A DNA stretch of 64,000 nt from assembly GCF_003576645.1 (NCBI RefSeq), contig NC_044916.1, positions 23,199,260 through 23,263,259 of the forward strand. Direction: 5' to 3'. The notes below the pieces were generated by a model. That model did not search any database and had not been told where the DNA came from. It saw nothing but the letters and a program-made list of their open reading frames with translations. Each line of letters starts with the position of its first letter. The stretch's first letter is position 1. The stretch is from Ipomoea triloba (Eukaryota; Streptophyta; Magnoliopsida; Solanales; Convolvulaceae). The translations under genes were made by a program, and so were the position numbers. This document shows positions 33,776 to 45,250 of the stretch, in pieces.

Positions 33776-35212
33776 ATGAGGTTTAAACGAGGAAGCAAAG
33801 TGGAGGTAATGAACAAAGCAGAGGTGCCAGTCTCATGGCGCAGAGCAGATATATTGTCCAGGGATGGCCATACTTATACTGTGAGGTTTGATTCGACTTC
33901 CCCAGTGAAAAATGAATCAATGGTGGAAAGGGTATCAAGGAAGTTTATTAGGCCTTGTCCCCCTTCAGCACAAGGTGGAGAGAGTTGGTTTTGTGGGGAC
34001 ATTGTCGAGGTGTTTAATGACTATTCATGGAAAGTTGCCATTGTTCTCAAGGTTTTTAGAGGAGATTACTATTTGGTGAGACTAGTTGGGTGCTTTCAGG
34101 AATTTAGCATTCACAGAACAGAAATGAGAAGCAGACAATTTTGGCAGGATAAGAAATGGGTTTTGATGTGTAAGGTACTTTCTTCTTATTTGACCAATGC
34201 TCATATTTAGAACTAGAGTTGTGTCTTTACATCAATCATTGAACATTCAGTTTGCTTGTTGGTTGAATTTTATGAAGTTTCTTTTGTAATGCATTTTATA
34301 CCAGTGTACCAATCTCCAATGTTATCCGTTCTTTAAATTTCTTTGCAATTAGATGTGTCTATATTAGAGCCATTCTGATCTTGTATTGTTTTGCTTTTAT
34401 AGGGTAATGGAGAATGTGGACCTGTCAAATCTCAGAAACTGTCAACTTCTGATTTTTATCAAAAGATGAGCTTCCAATTGCCACGTCCTGATCCTTGGGC
34501 TAAAACTCAAGATGACACTAGATTTCAAGACTCTCATGTAGTCTCTGCAAGATCTCTGAAGAGGATGTCTCCATACTGCTCTTCTGCTGTTGAAACACAC
34601 TCTGGAAACTTCCAGAAACTAAGAATTGTGGGCGCAAATGGACAGAAACAGAGAGTAATTCCAGCACCCTTACTGAAAAAGGTAGATGATGTTGCTTGCC
34701 AAAGAAAAACTCTAGGTGAGAAAAACATGCATGCTTCCTTTAGTGTCGCATCAAACAGATACAATGAAATGGACAAAGCAAAACTAGATGGTGCCCTTTG
34801 CTATTCCTATATGAGAAGCTCAGAATCTAGTGATTCTGATAGGGATGCTAGCTCTGTTGGCAGTTGTAGTGTTACTAGTTCTAGTACAATTAGGTTCAAT
34901 TGTCATTCAGTACCAGTTCCTTGTCAAGTGTCAGATGCCCCTTGTAGTGATGCTGAGTCAGTTTACTGTTCAGGTGATGAGGAGGGAAGTAATCCTCCTC
35001 CTCTAGAAGAGGATTTTGCAGAAAGTATTCATAGGTTAGAGTTGCATGCTTATCACTGCACTCTGGAGGCACTGCATGCTTCTGGGCCCTTAACTTGGGA
35101 ACAAGAAGCATTGCTGACAAATCTCCGCATTCAACTCCATATTTCAAATGATGAACATTTGATGGAGTTAAAGAACCTAATTTCTCCTAAAATTAACAAT
35201 TATGCCAGTTAA
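33776..35212 (+). CDS. Agenet (plant Tudor-like) and ENT domain protein
   Basis: Two coding exons, 33776-34174 and 34403-35212, joined AAG|GTACTT...TTATAG|GGTAAT in phase 0, giving 402 residues. The N-terminus has two Agenet/Tudor-like repeats: MRFKRGSKVEVMNK, VSWRRADILSRDGHTYTVRF, then WFCGDIVEVFNDYSWKVAIV and YYLVRLVG (about residues 1-125). A Ser-rich low-complexity middle contains SSESSDSDRDASSVGSCSV. The C-terminus (about 335-395) is an ENT domain, as in EMSY: ESIHRLELHAYHCTLEALHA followed by WEQEALLTNLR. Plant proteins with this pair are thought to read methylated histones in chromatin or defence regulation. The order here (Agenet first, ENT last) is the reverse of EMSY-LIKE proteins, so it belongs to the separate Agenet-ENT group. 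The substrate is not known. Confidence 0.9.
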
Positions 35213-36960
35213 TAGTTTGTCAAGGGGCTTTCTTTGTTTCTTGTATATAATAGGTTCATGTTTCTCCACCCCTTTTAGAGTTGTAAAAGGCAAGTTACAT
35301 GCCCCATTTTATATCTATTGTCTTGGTAATTCCCCAATTTCCCTGACAGGAGCTTTTGTAACTAGAGGATTGTGTAATAAATGTTTTCAGCAAAATGTAA
35401 AAAAAGATTATGAAGAATTGCGTATTTTGATTCCAATCCCTGTTTCTTTACTAAGTTTTATTCTCAGTGCATTTGCATTCTGTGACTATAATGTATTTGT
35501 GTGGCAATTTAGAATTGATATCTGAAAGCAGAAACATCTGATATGAAAGTTGTGCTTCTGTGTTTATCAGAACCTATAGAACATACAAGCACCAAATGAA
35601 AGCGGCAGTTTATTTTATTGTATTCAATGGTAAGAATACCTGGTTGTTTTTTCTTTTATATGCAACACCTTCCTGTTATGGATTATCATAATTCTGCCTC
35701 CTTTCAAGTTTCTGCAAAACTTTATTGCACATTCTTTTGCTCTGATTGGACAAAACTGAATCTCAGATGGTCATTAGAATTTGTAGAATTTAGCATAGGG
35801 GTTTATTTCATGACTTTAAATTGTCTGTGACTGGACCACGCTACTTGGTTTTGAGTAAGCATGTATGGACTGGAATATCTTGACTTCACAATTTGGCAGC
35901 ATATGAAACCAATCCCTTTTAAGGATATTATTCATATATCCCCTGCATTTTCCAGGGTCACAGGTGGAGGCGTGCATCCTTGAATATGATTCTAGGGTTT
36001 GCTGCCATTCTAGTGGAATAGACAAAGAGACGATTCATGCGTCCAATTGTACACACAGCATGGCCATCCCCTCGTATCACCTTTTTTCACTGTATATTTG
36101 TTTTGCTTTATCTATTTTTTTTTTTTTGATTTATTTCAAATCAGGGTGGACTACTTTCACCACTTCTGTAGGTGGAGTAAGTGAAGGGTTAGAAAAGATT
36201 GTGCCGCTGCAATCTACATTGAGGCTGCAAGGATTATATCTTCCACCAACATGTTAGGTGGTTTCTTTCTGGAATTTCTTCATATAACTGGACAATGGTT
36301 ATCTATCTTATTCACCTTCTTCAAGGATCTCTTTTTGGATTTCTATTGAAATTTGAAATGCTGAATAACAGTAAAAACATTTCTGTCATTAATTTTCAGC
36401 ATTCAGCGCTCAATTCTGTATGGGGAGTTGCTGCTAATGCTGAAATACCATTCAGGGTTGTGCACCTGTGTAAAGTGGCAGGTGATGCCAACATTTCGGA
36501 TCATCCTTTATGTTCATTTGGATTGTACTGCATGTTCATTTGACCAAGTCAAATGAATATGAGGACAGACTAAAATGAACTTGAAGATTGCTTATTTGAT
36601 TTGAATTTTCACTGTATTGTGAGCACTGACTGACCAATATGCCAATTATCAAGCACCCAGATCACGATTGCTTGTTTATTATCAAAGGGTCATTATGTCC
36701 CACAGATTGCAATTGGTTCAGCAACGATTGGTTTTCAAGGCTGAATACTGCAACACTTGGCGATCTTGGAACCAATGCTCTTGGGCTCTATGTGTGAGAG
36801 AGCTCAACGAATATCTATCGTTACATTAACAAGGTTTGAAGTCATGATATTATATGTTTTAGGGGAATCAAACTTCTTCAATACTAAACACTTGAGCAAG
36901 GTATCTCTAGTTGCTTATTATTTGAATCAACTAAAAAGAAAAAACTAAACTGTAGTATTA
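35213..36960. other. 3' flank and intergenic DNA
   Basis: About 1.75 kb. The first few hundred bases are probably 3' untranslated region. No domain-bearing ORF, TE end or RNA gene was recognised. Confidence 0.5.
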
Positions 36961-37475
36961 GAGTTGGGGAAGAAGTGAGTTCTTGTTCTTGAATGGCCCG
37001 CTTGACTCGTGAACACTCCCAAGAGGACTTTGACCTAGAGTGGAGCACTAAGAAAGAATGGCTTTGCTATATGAAAGGGACGAGATGATGGATACCATGG
37101 AGGGATCCAAACAAGAAGAAGTTCATATCAACTCGGCGATGAGGTTTAGGACACATTCTTACGCCGAGATGCTGACAAGCGCGATTAGGTTGACGACTAA
37201 GGAACGGGAGATTCAAAAAGAGCTAGAGAATGTCTTCGAAGATGAAGATGACGATGAGGACAAAAGTGATAGTAATTGCTTGGCAATCTGACTCACCAAG
37301 GTGGAGAAAGCATTCCTTAGGCGACCATGGTGAATAGCTTTGATTGTCAAAGTTTGGGGGAGTATGTTGGCTACAAGTCTACAACTATCCGCTTTGTAGG
37401 ATACATGCGTTGTGGAGATAGGAATCGTCGTTGGACTTGGTAGCCCTCGAAAATGAGTTCTACGTGGTGAAATTT
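36961..37475 (+). mobile_element. Fragment of an LTR retrotransposon 3' end (tentative)
   Basis: A polypurine tract GTTTGGGGGAGTA at 37352-37364 is directly followed by TGTTGGCTACAAG, the form of a 3' LTR start. Upstream, 37058-37291 encodes a short acidic-tailed frame (KELENVFEDEDDDEDKSDS) that I do not recognise. The LTR appears truncated, since foldback E begins at 37480. No second LTR was found. Confidence 0.4.
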
Positions 37476-37479
37476 GCCT

Positions 37480-37583
37480 GAGTTAATACCCAATTTAGTC
37501 ATCGACTATAATGATTTTTCTCGATTTAGTCCTAAACAACTTTTGGGGCTAAATCGTCTAATGGGTAAATTGGGTATTAACTC
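37480..37583. mobile_element. Foldback element E
   Basis: 104 bp with ends GAGTTAATACCCAATTTAG and TAAATTGGGTATTAACTC. Duplications AAATTTGCCT (37470-37479) and AAATTTGCTT (37584-37593) match at 9 of 10 positions. It shares the GAGTTAAT end with elements B and G. Confidence 0.85.
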
Positions 37584-37684
37584 AAATTTGCTTAAGACTA
37601 CGATTATGCCAAATTTGGAGCCCATGGATGGTGTTAGACCATTACCTTACTATTAAAGAATGGTGCTCGGACTTTGTCCGTAAG

Positions 37685-37860
37685 GATAGCCCAGGTGGTA
37701 AGAGTACTCTATCTACGGTCGAGAGGTTGGAGGTTCGATCCTCAAACCCTTGGGTTTTAGCCGGTCAGCTATAGGTAACCTAGGTTGGTTTGGCGAGGAG
37801 AAAACCTCGTTTTAACTGAGAAACTTATTGTCTAAAGGGTCAAATTCATGGGATTACTTA
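37685..37860 (+). mobile_element. tRNA-derived SINE
   Basis: A box TAGCCCAGGTGG (about 37687-37698) and B box GGTTCGATCCT (about 37732-37742), the latter preceded by GAGAGGTTGGA, then a non-tRNA body with CCGGTCAGCTATAGG and AGGAGAAAACCTCG. It lacks the acceptor-stem pairing of a true tRNA gene. Target duplication not resolved. Confidence 0.7.
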
Positions 37861-37879
37861 TTGAATACTACAAAGTACA

Positions 37880-38955
37880 ATCTAATTTTCTTGAGAAAAA
37901 GATTGGATGAATAATTGGATGATGTCACTAGCCTTGTATTTAGAGGGAAGTTTGCTTGGCTTTATGTGGAGGCCACCTCACCAAGCCATTACTTGCTAGA
38001 TTATTGTTGAATAGGATAATACGAAAGATTGAATATGAAGGTATACATGTCTGTTTAAAGTGGTTTATGGCCACAAGAAGGACTAATTTGCAATTGTGCA
38101 CTAGATGAAAGAAGCAACAAAGGCAATCGACAACAACCCAAGGAGGTGCGACATGATGCTACCATAATGTGAGAGTGGAAAGGGTACTTCAGAATCCAAA
38201 GTAGAGAACTAGGAAGATCAGGCAAGAGTGGAAAGGGTACTTCAGAATCCAAAGTAGAGAACTAGGAAGATCAGGCAGAGAATGTGGTAAACATTGAGTT
38301 TGGCCCTTGTGTGTTAGCCAACGGCTTCGGAGACCTCCAAGGATCCAAACAAGGAAAGAAAACTCAAGAGGCAAGGGAGATACTAGAGTCAAAACCAGGG
38401 GAAATGGTAAAAGCAGCCACAATAATATATTCCAAGCATTTTGTTTGTGATGGATGGCTTGTCTGATTTGGAAGATGGCTATACTAATGCTCTAGAACCC
38501 ATTGATGAGGGTATTGTAACCAAGAATGGCAACTATAATTGGACCGTTGGTCACCGTAGTAGGAAAATAAGGAAACTAGCAAGCCAAATTTATGAACAAT
38601 AGGTTGATGGTGGCTGAAGTATGAGGCAAGAATAGAGGGAGGAAGGCGAGCTAACAAGGGTTTTGGGAGGGGGAAACGGGAACGGTGCTAGGAAAAAACC
38701 CAACCAAGTCACAGCAGAGAGTGAACATGTGGTTTTCTAAGGCAAGAACAGAGGAACCATAATCACGTGCACCATTGTCAACTTGAATGTTGAAGTGCCC
38801 ATGTTCCATTGTATTGACGTTATTAGTACTAGTGAGTATTTCACTAACCTTACTAAGCAACACTTTCAGATGTTTGAAAATCATCCCATGGAAGAGGATG
38901 GTCTTCCTGATGGTGAGGAGGCGCTAGTTGTGCCCATTGACGTGAAGCCAAAGTA
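37880..38955 (+). pseudogene. LINE C ORF1 (DUF4283 / zinc-knuckle type), broken
   Basis: Fragments in shifting frames follow plant L1 ORF1: VFRGKFAWLYVEA (about 37938-37976), LTKPLLARLLLNRIIRKIEY (about 37978-38037), then GIHVCLKWFMATRRT, a frame-damaged version of the VCFKCGxYGHKxE knuckle, then FGPCVLANGFGD (38301 on). ORF1 proteins bind the LINE RNA. A 58-bp direct repeat (GAGTGGAAAGGGTACTTCAG at about 38171 and 38226) lies inside. Many stops show that it is dead. Confidence 0.7.
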
Positions 38956-38997
38956 GACTTGTTCCCTTGTTTGCAGTACATGCCTCTCATGAATTGT

Positions 38998-39955
38998 GTG
39001 AGTTTAGTATTTCCTAATCAAGAATCTTATTTATCTTTATTAGCCCAACTATTTGAATATTGAATATCGCTAACTCTAATTGCGTTTGTTCAACCAGATA
39101 GTTTGACAACAATATATCTAATGCGGAAAAGTAAATCAAACACAAAGTAAAAGACACAGAGTATTGTTTACCCAATTTGATACATTCGTACCTATGCCTG
39201 GGTGATTACCATCAGTGAATCCAATTCATACAGACAGTAAGAGAACACCTTCTCAACCCAATCTGTGATATACCTCACACGGTAAACACACTATCTGATG
39301 AAGCTATAGAGGATTTTCGAGGCTAGAGATCCGTGCTAGTCCAAAAAATCCCTTTTTGGAGATTCGCGTTGTCATTGTTTGTCTCGTTGACTCACTCACC
39401 ATTGCACCACAGTTGTATGGAGTACGGTCCATAGATAAAACTTTGTAGAGTTTCTTCTCAAGAATCTTCTTAAACTCAGATCATCAATGGTGTCTTGAGA
39501 AGATGTAATCTCAGAGTATATCACTTGTAAATCGTAGAGAGAGTTTCTTGATATTCAAATCTTGAAGAATATTTCTTGTAAATCTAACTTCTCTAAATTC
39601 TATTGAAATCTCTCTATAACCAATATATATAATATTCTGGATCTTGTAAGATAAGTAATCCTTAGGATATTCCATGTAACATGAATTACTATCTTACCCT
39701 TGAGGTCTTTTAGTAAGAGGTGGATATTCTTGTAAAATAATCTTAAGACGCGTAACTGTTTTTCCAGTTGTAGAAGATAAGTCGGTGTAGTTCCAACGGC
39801 TAGTTTCCAAAGGCTTTGGTGTAGCTTATGTTCTGTCAGATCTCCAATTAGCATACTAACTAGCACTTAGACCAAACCTATCTATTTTCCCATAATAATT
39901 CTGTCAATTACAAGTTGGGATTTACAATACTAAACACTAACAAAATGCATTATAT
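38998..39955. mobile_element. 958-bp insertion at the LINE C ORF1/ORF2 junction
   Basis: Flanked by identical TGAATTGT (38990-38997 and 39956-39963). Removing it and one TGAATTGT restores the LINE frame MPLMNC...QGAASKASLRAA. The left end GTGAGTTTAGTATTT and the complement of the right side (GTGTTTAGTATTG) share a GTTTAGTATT inverted word. 8-bp duplications suggest hAT, but the content (leader-like ACACAAAGTAAAAGACACAG and GCCTGGGTGATTACC) looks like LTR-type sequence. Class left open. Confidence 0.6.
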
Positions 39956-39963
39956 TGAATTGT

Positions 39964-41070
39964 CAAGGTGCAGCTTCTAAGGCCTCCCTTAGAGCTGCTA
40001 AGCTTCTGGTTTGTTCCCATAAACTCGAAGTCCTAGGACTTCTACAAATTGATGTCTCTGGTAACCAGGCTGACGACATTTGCAATAAACTAGGTTTTGA
40101 AAATTGGATTAGGGTGGAAGAAGTTGGGTTTAGCGGTGACGTTTGGCTCTTTTGGCAAAACTCAATCACATTGAACGTTGTGTTTACTCACCCTCAGTTC
40201 ATCCTTGCGGAGGTTATTGACGGGGATGGGAACACTTGGTGTCCCTTGGTCATATATGGAAGTCTTTCTCCTTGCCTGAGGAGACTACTAGGGATGACCT
40301 TAATAAACAAACTAAGGGGATAATCAAGCTTTGGCTTGCGACCGGAGACTTTAATTCTGTTTCTACAATTGAAGTGAGCAACCCGACAACTTCTCATAGC
40401 AGCGATGCAACACATTTAGTATCTGAATTTTTTATGGGGTTTCTTCGACTTGGGGTATCGGGGCCCTGCCTTCACCTGAATGAGATGTAACAAAGATAGC
40501 ACATTTAGATATGCTCGTTTAGACCAAGCCCTGTGTTGTGGATTGGATGGAGACATTTAGTGCTTCCTTGGTCACTCACCTCCCCATGACATTATTGGGC
40601 CATACCCTAATTTTGGTACTGGTGGAAAGGCATGTGCATGGAAGACGTCCTAACCCATTCATATTCTAAACCCCATGGATCACTCACCCTAGATTTGAGG
40701 ATATGGTTCGCAAGGAATGGGACGATGAGAGTGAAATCACGACAAACACTAGGAAGTTGGCGTCTGCTATGAGAAAATGGGATAAAGATGTTTTTGGCAG
40801 CATCAACCAATGCTAGAAAAGATGTTTGGCAAGGTTAAAGTGGGTTCAACGAGCACTAACCACCAGCAGGAGGGCATGGCTCCTCAAGCTTGACACAAAA
40901 CTGAGAAAAGAATTGGATGATATGCTATATTAGGAAGAATTTTCATTGGTTCCAAAAATCGCAAGGGGATTCGATTGTCTTGAGAGATAGAAATACTAAA
41001 TTCCATCACAATTCGACTATTGCCCGAAAGAGAAAAAACAAGGTTCTAGCTTTGCGGGGAGACCATTCCT
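39964..41070 (+). pseudogene. LINE C endonuclease and start of RT, broken
   Basis: The plus strand reads QGAASKASLRAAKLLVCSHK, ICNKLGFENWIRVEEVGFSG, then after shifts WLATGDFNSV (the endonuclease GDFN motif), LGVSGPCLHLNEM, and a region with RKEWDDESEITTN and MRKWDKDVFGSI (about 40705-40800), the linker before RT. An APE-type endonuclease nicks target DNA. Frameshifts and stops are numerous, and the RT is absent beyond about 41070. Confidence 0.78.
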
Positions 41071-41700
41071 AGCCAATTGATTATCATCCTTGTTAAATTT
41101 TCTCAAAGATTTTATCAATATAATGAATTTGGGTTAACATAAGGTCATTCAGTCTTCTAATGATTTTAATACCAATGATTAAATCCACCAAACTCAACTC
41201 TTTCATGTCAAATTTCGAATTTAACATGTTTTTGGTAGATTTTGATGATTTGATCATTACTACCAACGAAAACTATATCATCCATGTATAAACATAGAAT
41301 GACATAACGATCTTCTATATCCTTTATATAGTATCATCCATGTATAAACATAGAATGACATAACGATCTTCTATATCCTTTATATAGACACACTTGTCGC
41401 TTTATTGATTTTAAAACCATTGGTAACCGTTGCATGGTCAATTTTTCAGTGCCACTACTTATGCGCTTGTTTCAAATCATACAATAACTTAACCAATTTA
41501 CAAACTTTCTTCTTTTGGTATAGAACTATAAAACTCTTAGGTTGTTCCATATACATTTCTTTATCTAATCATGACTCTCATGTTGCTTATAGATTTTAGT
41601 TACAAGTCTAGCCTTATATTTCTTAATGGAACCATCTAGTTTCATCTTATGTCTATAGATCCATTTGGATCACAAAGGTTTACAACCCGAATGAAGATGT
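41060..41700 (-). pseudogene. Copia C reverse transcriptase fragment, heavily decayed
   Basis: The minus strand encodes, with many stops, fragments like CDPNGSIDI, then CVYIKDIEDRYVILCLYMDD and IVFVGSNDQ (about 41320-41235). YMDD is the copia RT catalytic motif. A 56-bp exact duplication (41276-41331 and 41332-41387) covers part of this region just upstream of it on the minus strand. Confidence 0.75.
41276..41387. repeat. Tandem duplication, 56 bp x 2
   Basis: TATCATCCATGTATAAACAT and what follows is repeated exactly after 56 bases inside the dead copia C RT. Confidence 0.93.
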
Positions 41701-41717
41701 TATGTTTCCCATCATGG

Positions 41718-42619
41718 GCAAGAAAACATAAGGAAAAAGGAAGAAAGAATAATAGTTGAAAAAGGAAAATAGGAAAATATTGGGTTTGCTTGAGACCCAA
41801 AACTCCCTTAGACTGCTTTTGGGATTGAATTTCTATCATCTCTTTATTCTAAATAACACTTCCTTTTATAGGGCTGATTACAAAGATTTATAAACTAAGA
41901 ACGATTAATGAGATGGGGCCGTAGAGTGGTGAAATTGTCCCACGCAGTGGATTGTTTTTGAAAAGGGTAGCAGCCTTCTATGTTGAATCAACATGAGGCT
42001 GATTAGCTGACATGTTGGCGTGCATCAGTGTTGCTCCCACATGTGGGTGATCAACAATGATTGTGAATGATGAATCATCCACGTTGAGTGATGTAACATT
42101 GCCATCTCTTTGCCGAATTCCTAAGGAAGTGTGCGTATTGATTTTTGGTGTTTGGTCATTGAGGAATTTTGTAATACATTGCTTCAGGTCATTGGGATAT
42201 TCACCCAATTCTCCAAGGAGGCATCTACATATCTCTTTTGCTAAGAGTTTCAACTCATTCACTAATTCTTTGGGAGCTTCAAACTCAGACCGAGTGACGT
42301 CCATGACGCTGACAACGGAACCAATATGTGATCCTGTCATGTGCAAGAATGCAAGAAAACATAAGGAAAAAAGAAGAAAGAATAGTAGTTGGAAAAGGAA
42401 AATAGGAAAACATTCAATCATTATTGCATGGACTATGGTCCACACAGCTGTGTGGACCATGGTCCATGCAATAATTTGCCGAAAACATTGGGTTTGCTTA
42501 AGACCCAAAACTCACTTAGACCCATTTTGGGATTGAATTTATGCATTCTCTTTATTCTAAATAACGCTCCTTTTTATAGGGTTGATTACAAAGATTCCTA
42601 AACTAAAAATGATTAATTA
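41718..42619 (-). mobile_element. TRIM-like element with about 193-bp direct repeats
   Basis: Direct repeats 41718-41910 and 42351-42619 (193 bp, and 269 bp including a 66-bp insertion with its 9-bp duplication) bracket about 440 bp. On the minus strand each repeat has CCTATAAAAGG followed by GTTATTTAGAATAAAG, a TATA box and leader typical of a retrotransposon LTR. The interior holds an unrecognised frame (LVNELKLLAKEICRCLLGEL) and no pol gene. It lies between the integrase and RT remnants of copia C. No primer site or target duplication is certain. Confidence 0.6.
42415..42480. mobile_element. 66-bp palindromic element I with 9-bp duplication
   Basis: Exact duplications GAAAACATT flank it (42406-42414 and 42481-42489). 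The other direct repeat of the TRIM-like element shows the empty site. The insert is almost entirely a palindrome, ATTATTGCATGGAC...GTCCATGCAATAAT with a GGTCCACACAGCTGTG centre. The ends match the 304-bp element at 28212-28515. Too short to contain anything but termini. Confidence 0.92.
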
Positions 42620-42859
42620 TTTGGTAGTTTCTAAATAATTAATCTACCTAAACTAATTCGAAAACTAAGAGTAATAAGTTAAATACTCCGTAAATATTTA
42701 TTAATTTCTAAATAATTATTTAGTAGTATATTAATATCTAAACTTTGTAATTTAATAGTAATAAAATAAGACTTTCTCAGCATGTATATCAACTAGTTTC
42801 AAAGTATGATTTTGTAAAATAGAATTAACTTCACTTTTAATTCTCTTTCTACATTGTTC

Positions 42860-43410
42860 CTTTAGTAAAAGTCACGACTTCTACACAAGTTTGATGCCCT
42901 AACAAACATATCAAAATCGAATTCATTTTCAAATAATTAAGTTTTGAGTACTACTCTAACAAATATAGTAGAAAATATGGACTAAAAGATTTTTCAATAC
43001 TAGCGTATTTGATACATCTAGGTTCGGGCTCATTAATTTTCTAATCCTCATTCTTATTATCCATAGCCTCGTAGAATTTTCATTTTGATGTGCTAGGTTT
43101 TTTGATAGACCTACTTTGAAATACGTCTTCAAAAAATGATACATTTCTCAACTCTACTATCATGCTCTATGCATTTTTGGATTATATATGGGACTCATTT
43201 ACTAACAAGATAAGTCCGCTCCACATATTTTGAAGAAAATGTGAACTTATCAACATCACATTCATTATCTTTTTCAATGTGTAATTTTTACATTCAAGTA
43301 CACAATTTGATTGAGGTGAATAAGGTGTTGTTCTCTCATGTACAATACCATGTTGGGCGCAGTAATTATCAATAAGTGTCTCATACTCAACACCTTGATC
43401 ACTATAAAGC
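42860..43410 (-). pseudogene. Copia C integrase fragment
   Basis: The minus strand reads YSDQGVEYETLIDNYCAQHG, IVHERTTPYSPQS and then NMWSGLILLVNE with frame damage. These correspond to the second catalytic Asp region, the region before the catalytic Glu (HERTTPYSPQ-N-G) and the following helix of the rve integrase core. It is separated from its RT by the TRIM-like element. Confidence 0.78.
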
Positions 43411-43434
43411 TAACAATACCTTTGATGTTTGTAG

Positions 43435-44000
43435 TTTAGCAGGATGGAAAAGTTTAAACGGAGATGGAATCTCCGAGTGTCGATCTCACGAGGATGACAA
43501 ATTGGAGCTAAGTAGAGTGCATGACATTCATAGGTGTGTGTCACCAATAGTTACTAGGAGCAAAACAATGTAACAAGAAGCATTGGATGCAGAGGTAAAG
43601 AGGTTTAAATTAAAGTAAAAGCACAAGAAAGCAATTACAATGGGGAGTTGGATTCAATCACTTGAGCTTATGCATGCATTAGGCTATGGTGGACTTTATA
43701 TGATGCAAATCATGACTAATTTAAGAGAGACAAAGGCACCATCACCAAGTTGCGTAGAACTTGGACTCCTAGGTCCTCATTCGGCTAGGACATTTTATCA
43801 AACACTTAGTCTACCACTCATTTCGGACCTAGTCTTCTCGGATCGTAGGGTGGGAATGTAAATGAGTTAGACTTCATGAAGTCATGAACTATCGCTAACT
43901 CCACTCTCTCACACTCCTCACTCATCCGGCCGGGAATGAGCAAGAATCGATGCTCAACATTATTATCCACACAAAAGCATAAGCATTAAGACACTACTGC
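43435..44000. other. Unclassified LTR-like repeat remnant
   Basis: Contains GAGTGTCGATCTCACGAGGA, the same kind of word as CAGGATCGATCCCACGAAGA near 1930 in the LTR-like insertion, so it may be a related LTR fragment. No gene. Confidence 0.4.
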
Positions 44001-44286
44001 AAGAATTTCATCTCTTAGAGTTTTGTTACTGAAGAATTTTCCTCTATTTGCTACATGTGTCATCGTGTATATGTATATATATAGTTGTTAACAATTTTGA
44101 GTGTTATACATATACATACATACATAAAAATATATATTATATGTATATAGTTTTTGTAAGAAAATTATAAATAATGTATTAATAGAAGTTATGAAATGTA
44201 TATAAGGGTGTATTCGATTTAACTTTGGTGGACTTTTTAATATGAATTTTTTTTTAAAGTTTATAAATGTTTGTCCTACAAACTTT

Positions 44287-44563
44287 GGTTAAAGTGTCAT
44301 CTCGCACTATGAACCTTTCCCAATTATTCATCCCGTACCATAGTCTTCAATAAGTGATTATTCGAGCCATACACCAATTTTTTTCCACTTAGCCTTTTTT
44401 GTAGGTTTTCCGGTATAACTTATGACATGTATAAGGTATACCGGAAAACCTACAAGAAAGGCTAGGTGGAAAACAAAAACTTGTTTATGGCTCGAATAAT
44501 CACTTATTATGGTGCAGGATGAATAGTCGGGAATGGTTCATAGTGCGGGATGACACTTTAACC
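44287..44563. mobile_element. Foldback element F
   Basis: 277 bp, arms of over 120 bp from GGTTAAAGTGTCATC to GATGACACTTTAACC, with GGTTTTCCGGTATA/TATACCGGAAAACC close to the axis. Exact 9-bp duplications ACAAACTTT lie at 44278-44286 and 44564-44572. Confidence 0.92.
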
Positions 44564-44572
44564 ACAAACTTT

Positions 44573-45250
44573 TATAGACGCGTACAAAGTTGATGAAAGT
44601 TTAAAATATTTTAAGAAAGTCTGGAAAGATTCTATGAAAATTTTTAAAATCAATCACTTTAAAATTCTTTGACAATCTATAAAAAGTTTTAATTGAATAC
44701 ACCTCTAAAGTTATTTTTAATTTAATTTTTCATAATTTTACTCGTATATAGTATATTATATAACATTTATATCTTTATAAACTATATTACTACTGTTAAA
44801 CACCCAAAAAATTACATTTAAAAATAATTAAAAATTACTCAAGAAAATCAACAAAAAAGAATGAATTGGTTTGACCAAATAATAAATCGGACATGTAAAA
44901 TGAGAAAGAAAGAGTGAAAACTCTTTCTTTTTTTTTTTTTTTTTAATTTTTTGTTGCAACAAGAAAACTTATGAACATCCTTTTCCTATATACATTTCAA
45001 ATTTTGACAAAACTATTTTTTCAAACTCGAACAACTTCTTACAAAGGGAGAGAGATTTTATGCTACACAATTCAAACTCAAATTAATCTCTAGCTTTCTC
45101 GCTTAGGAGACTTGAATCCATTTGACCATTAATACAAGGAGACCAATCACTTAAATGACATAACTTGAATCTGCATTGGTCCATTCCAAATTGAAAGAAT
45201 ACCCAGCAGAAATCCTTATCTATTTTTTTTGACAGGAAACTGACGAACAA
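44573..45250. other. AT-rich intergenic DNA
   Basis: A T-run near 44927-44944. No gene or recognisable element. Confidence 0.5.

Noticed and set aside
41276..41387. A CRISPR-like or regulatory repeat array
   Set aside because: Only two copies with no spacer, inside a dead retrotransposon RT; a simple tandem duplication.
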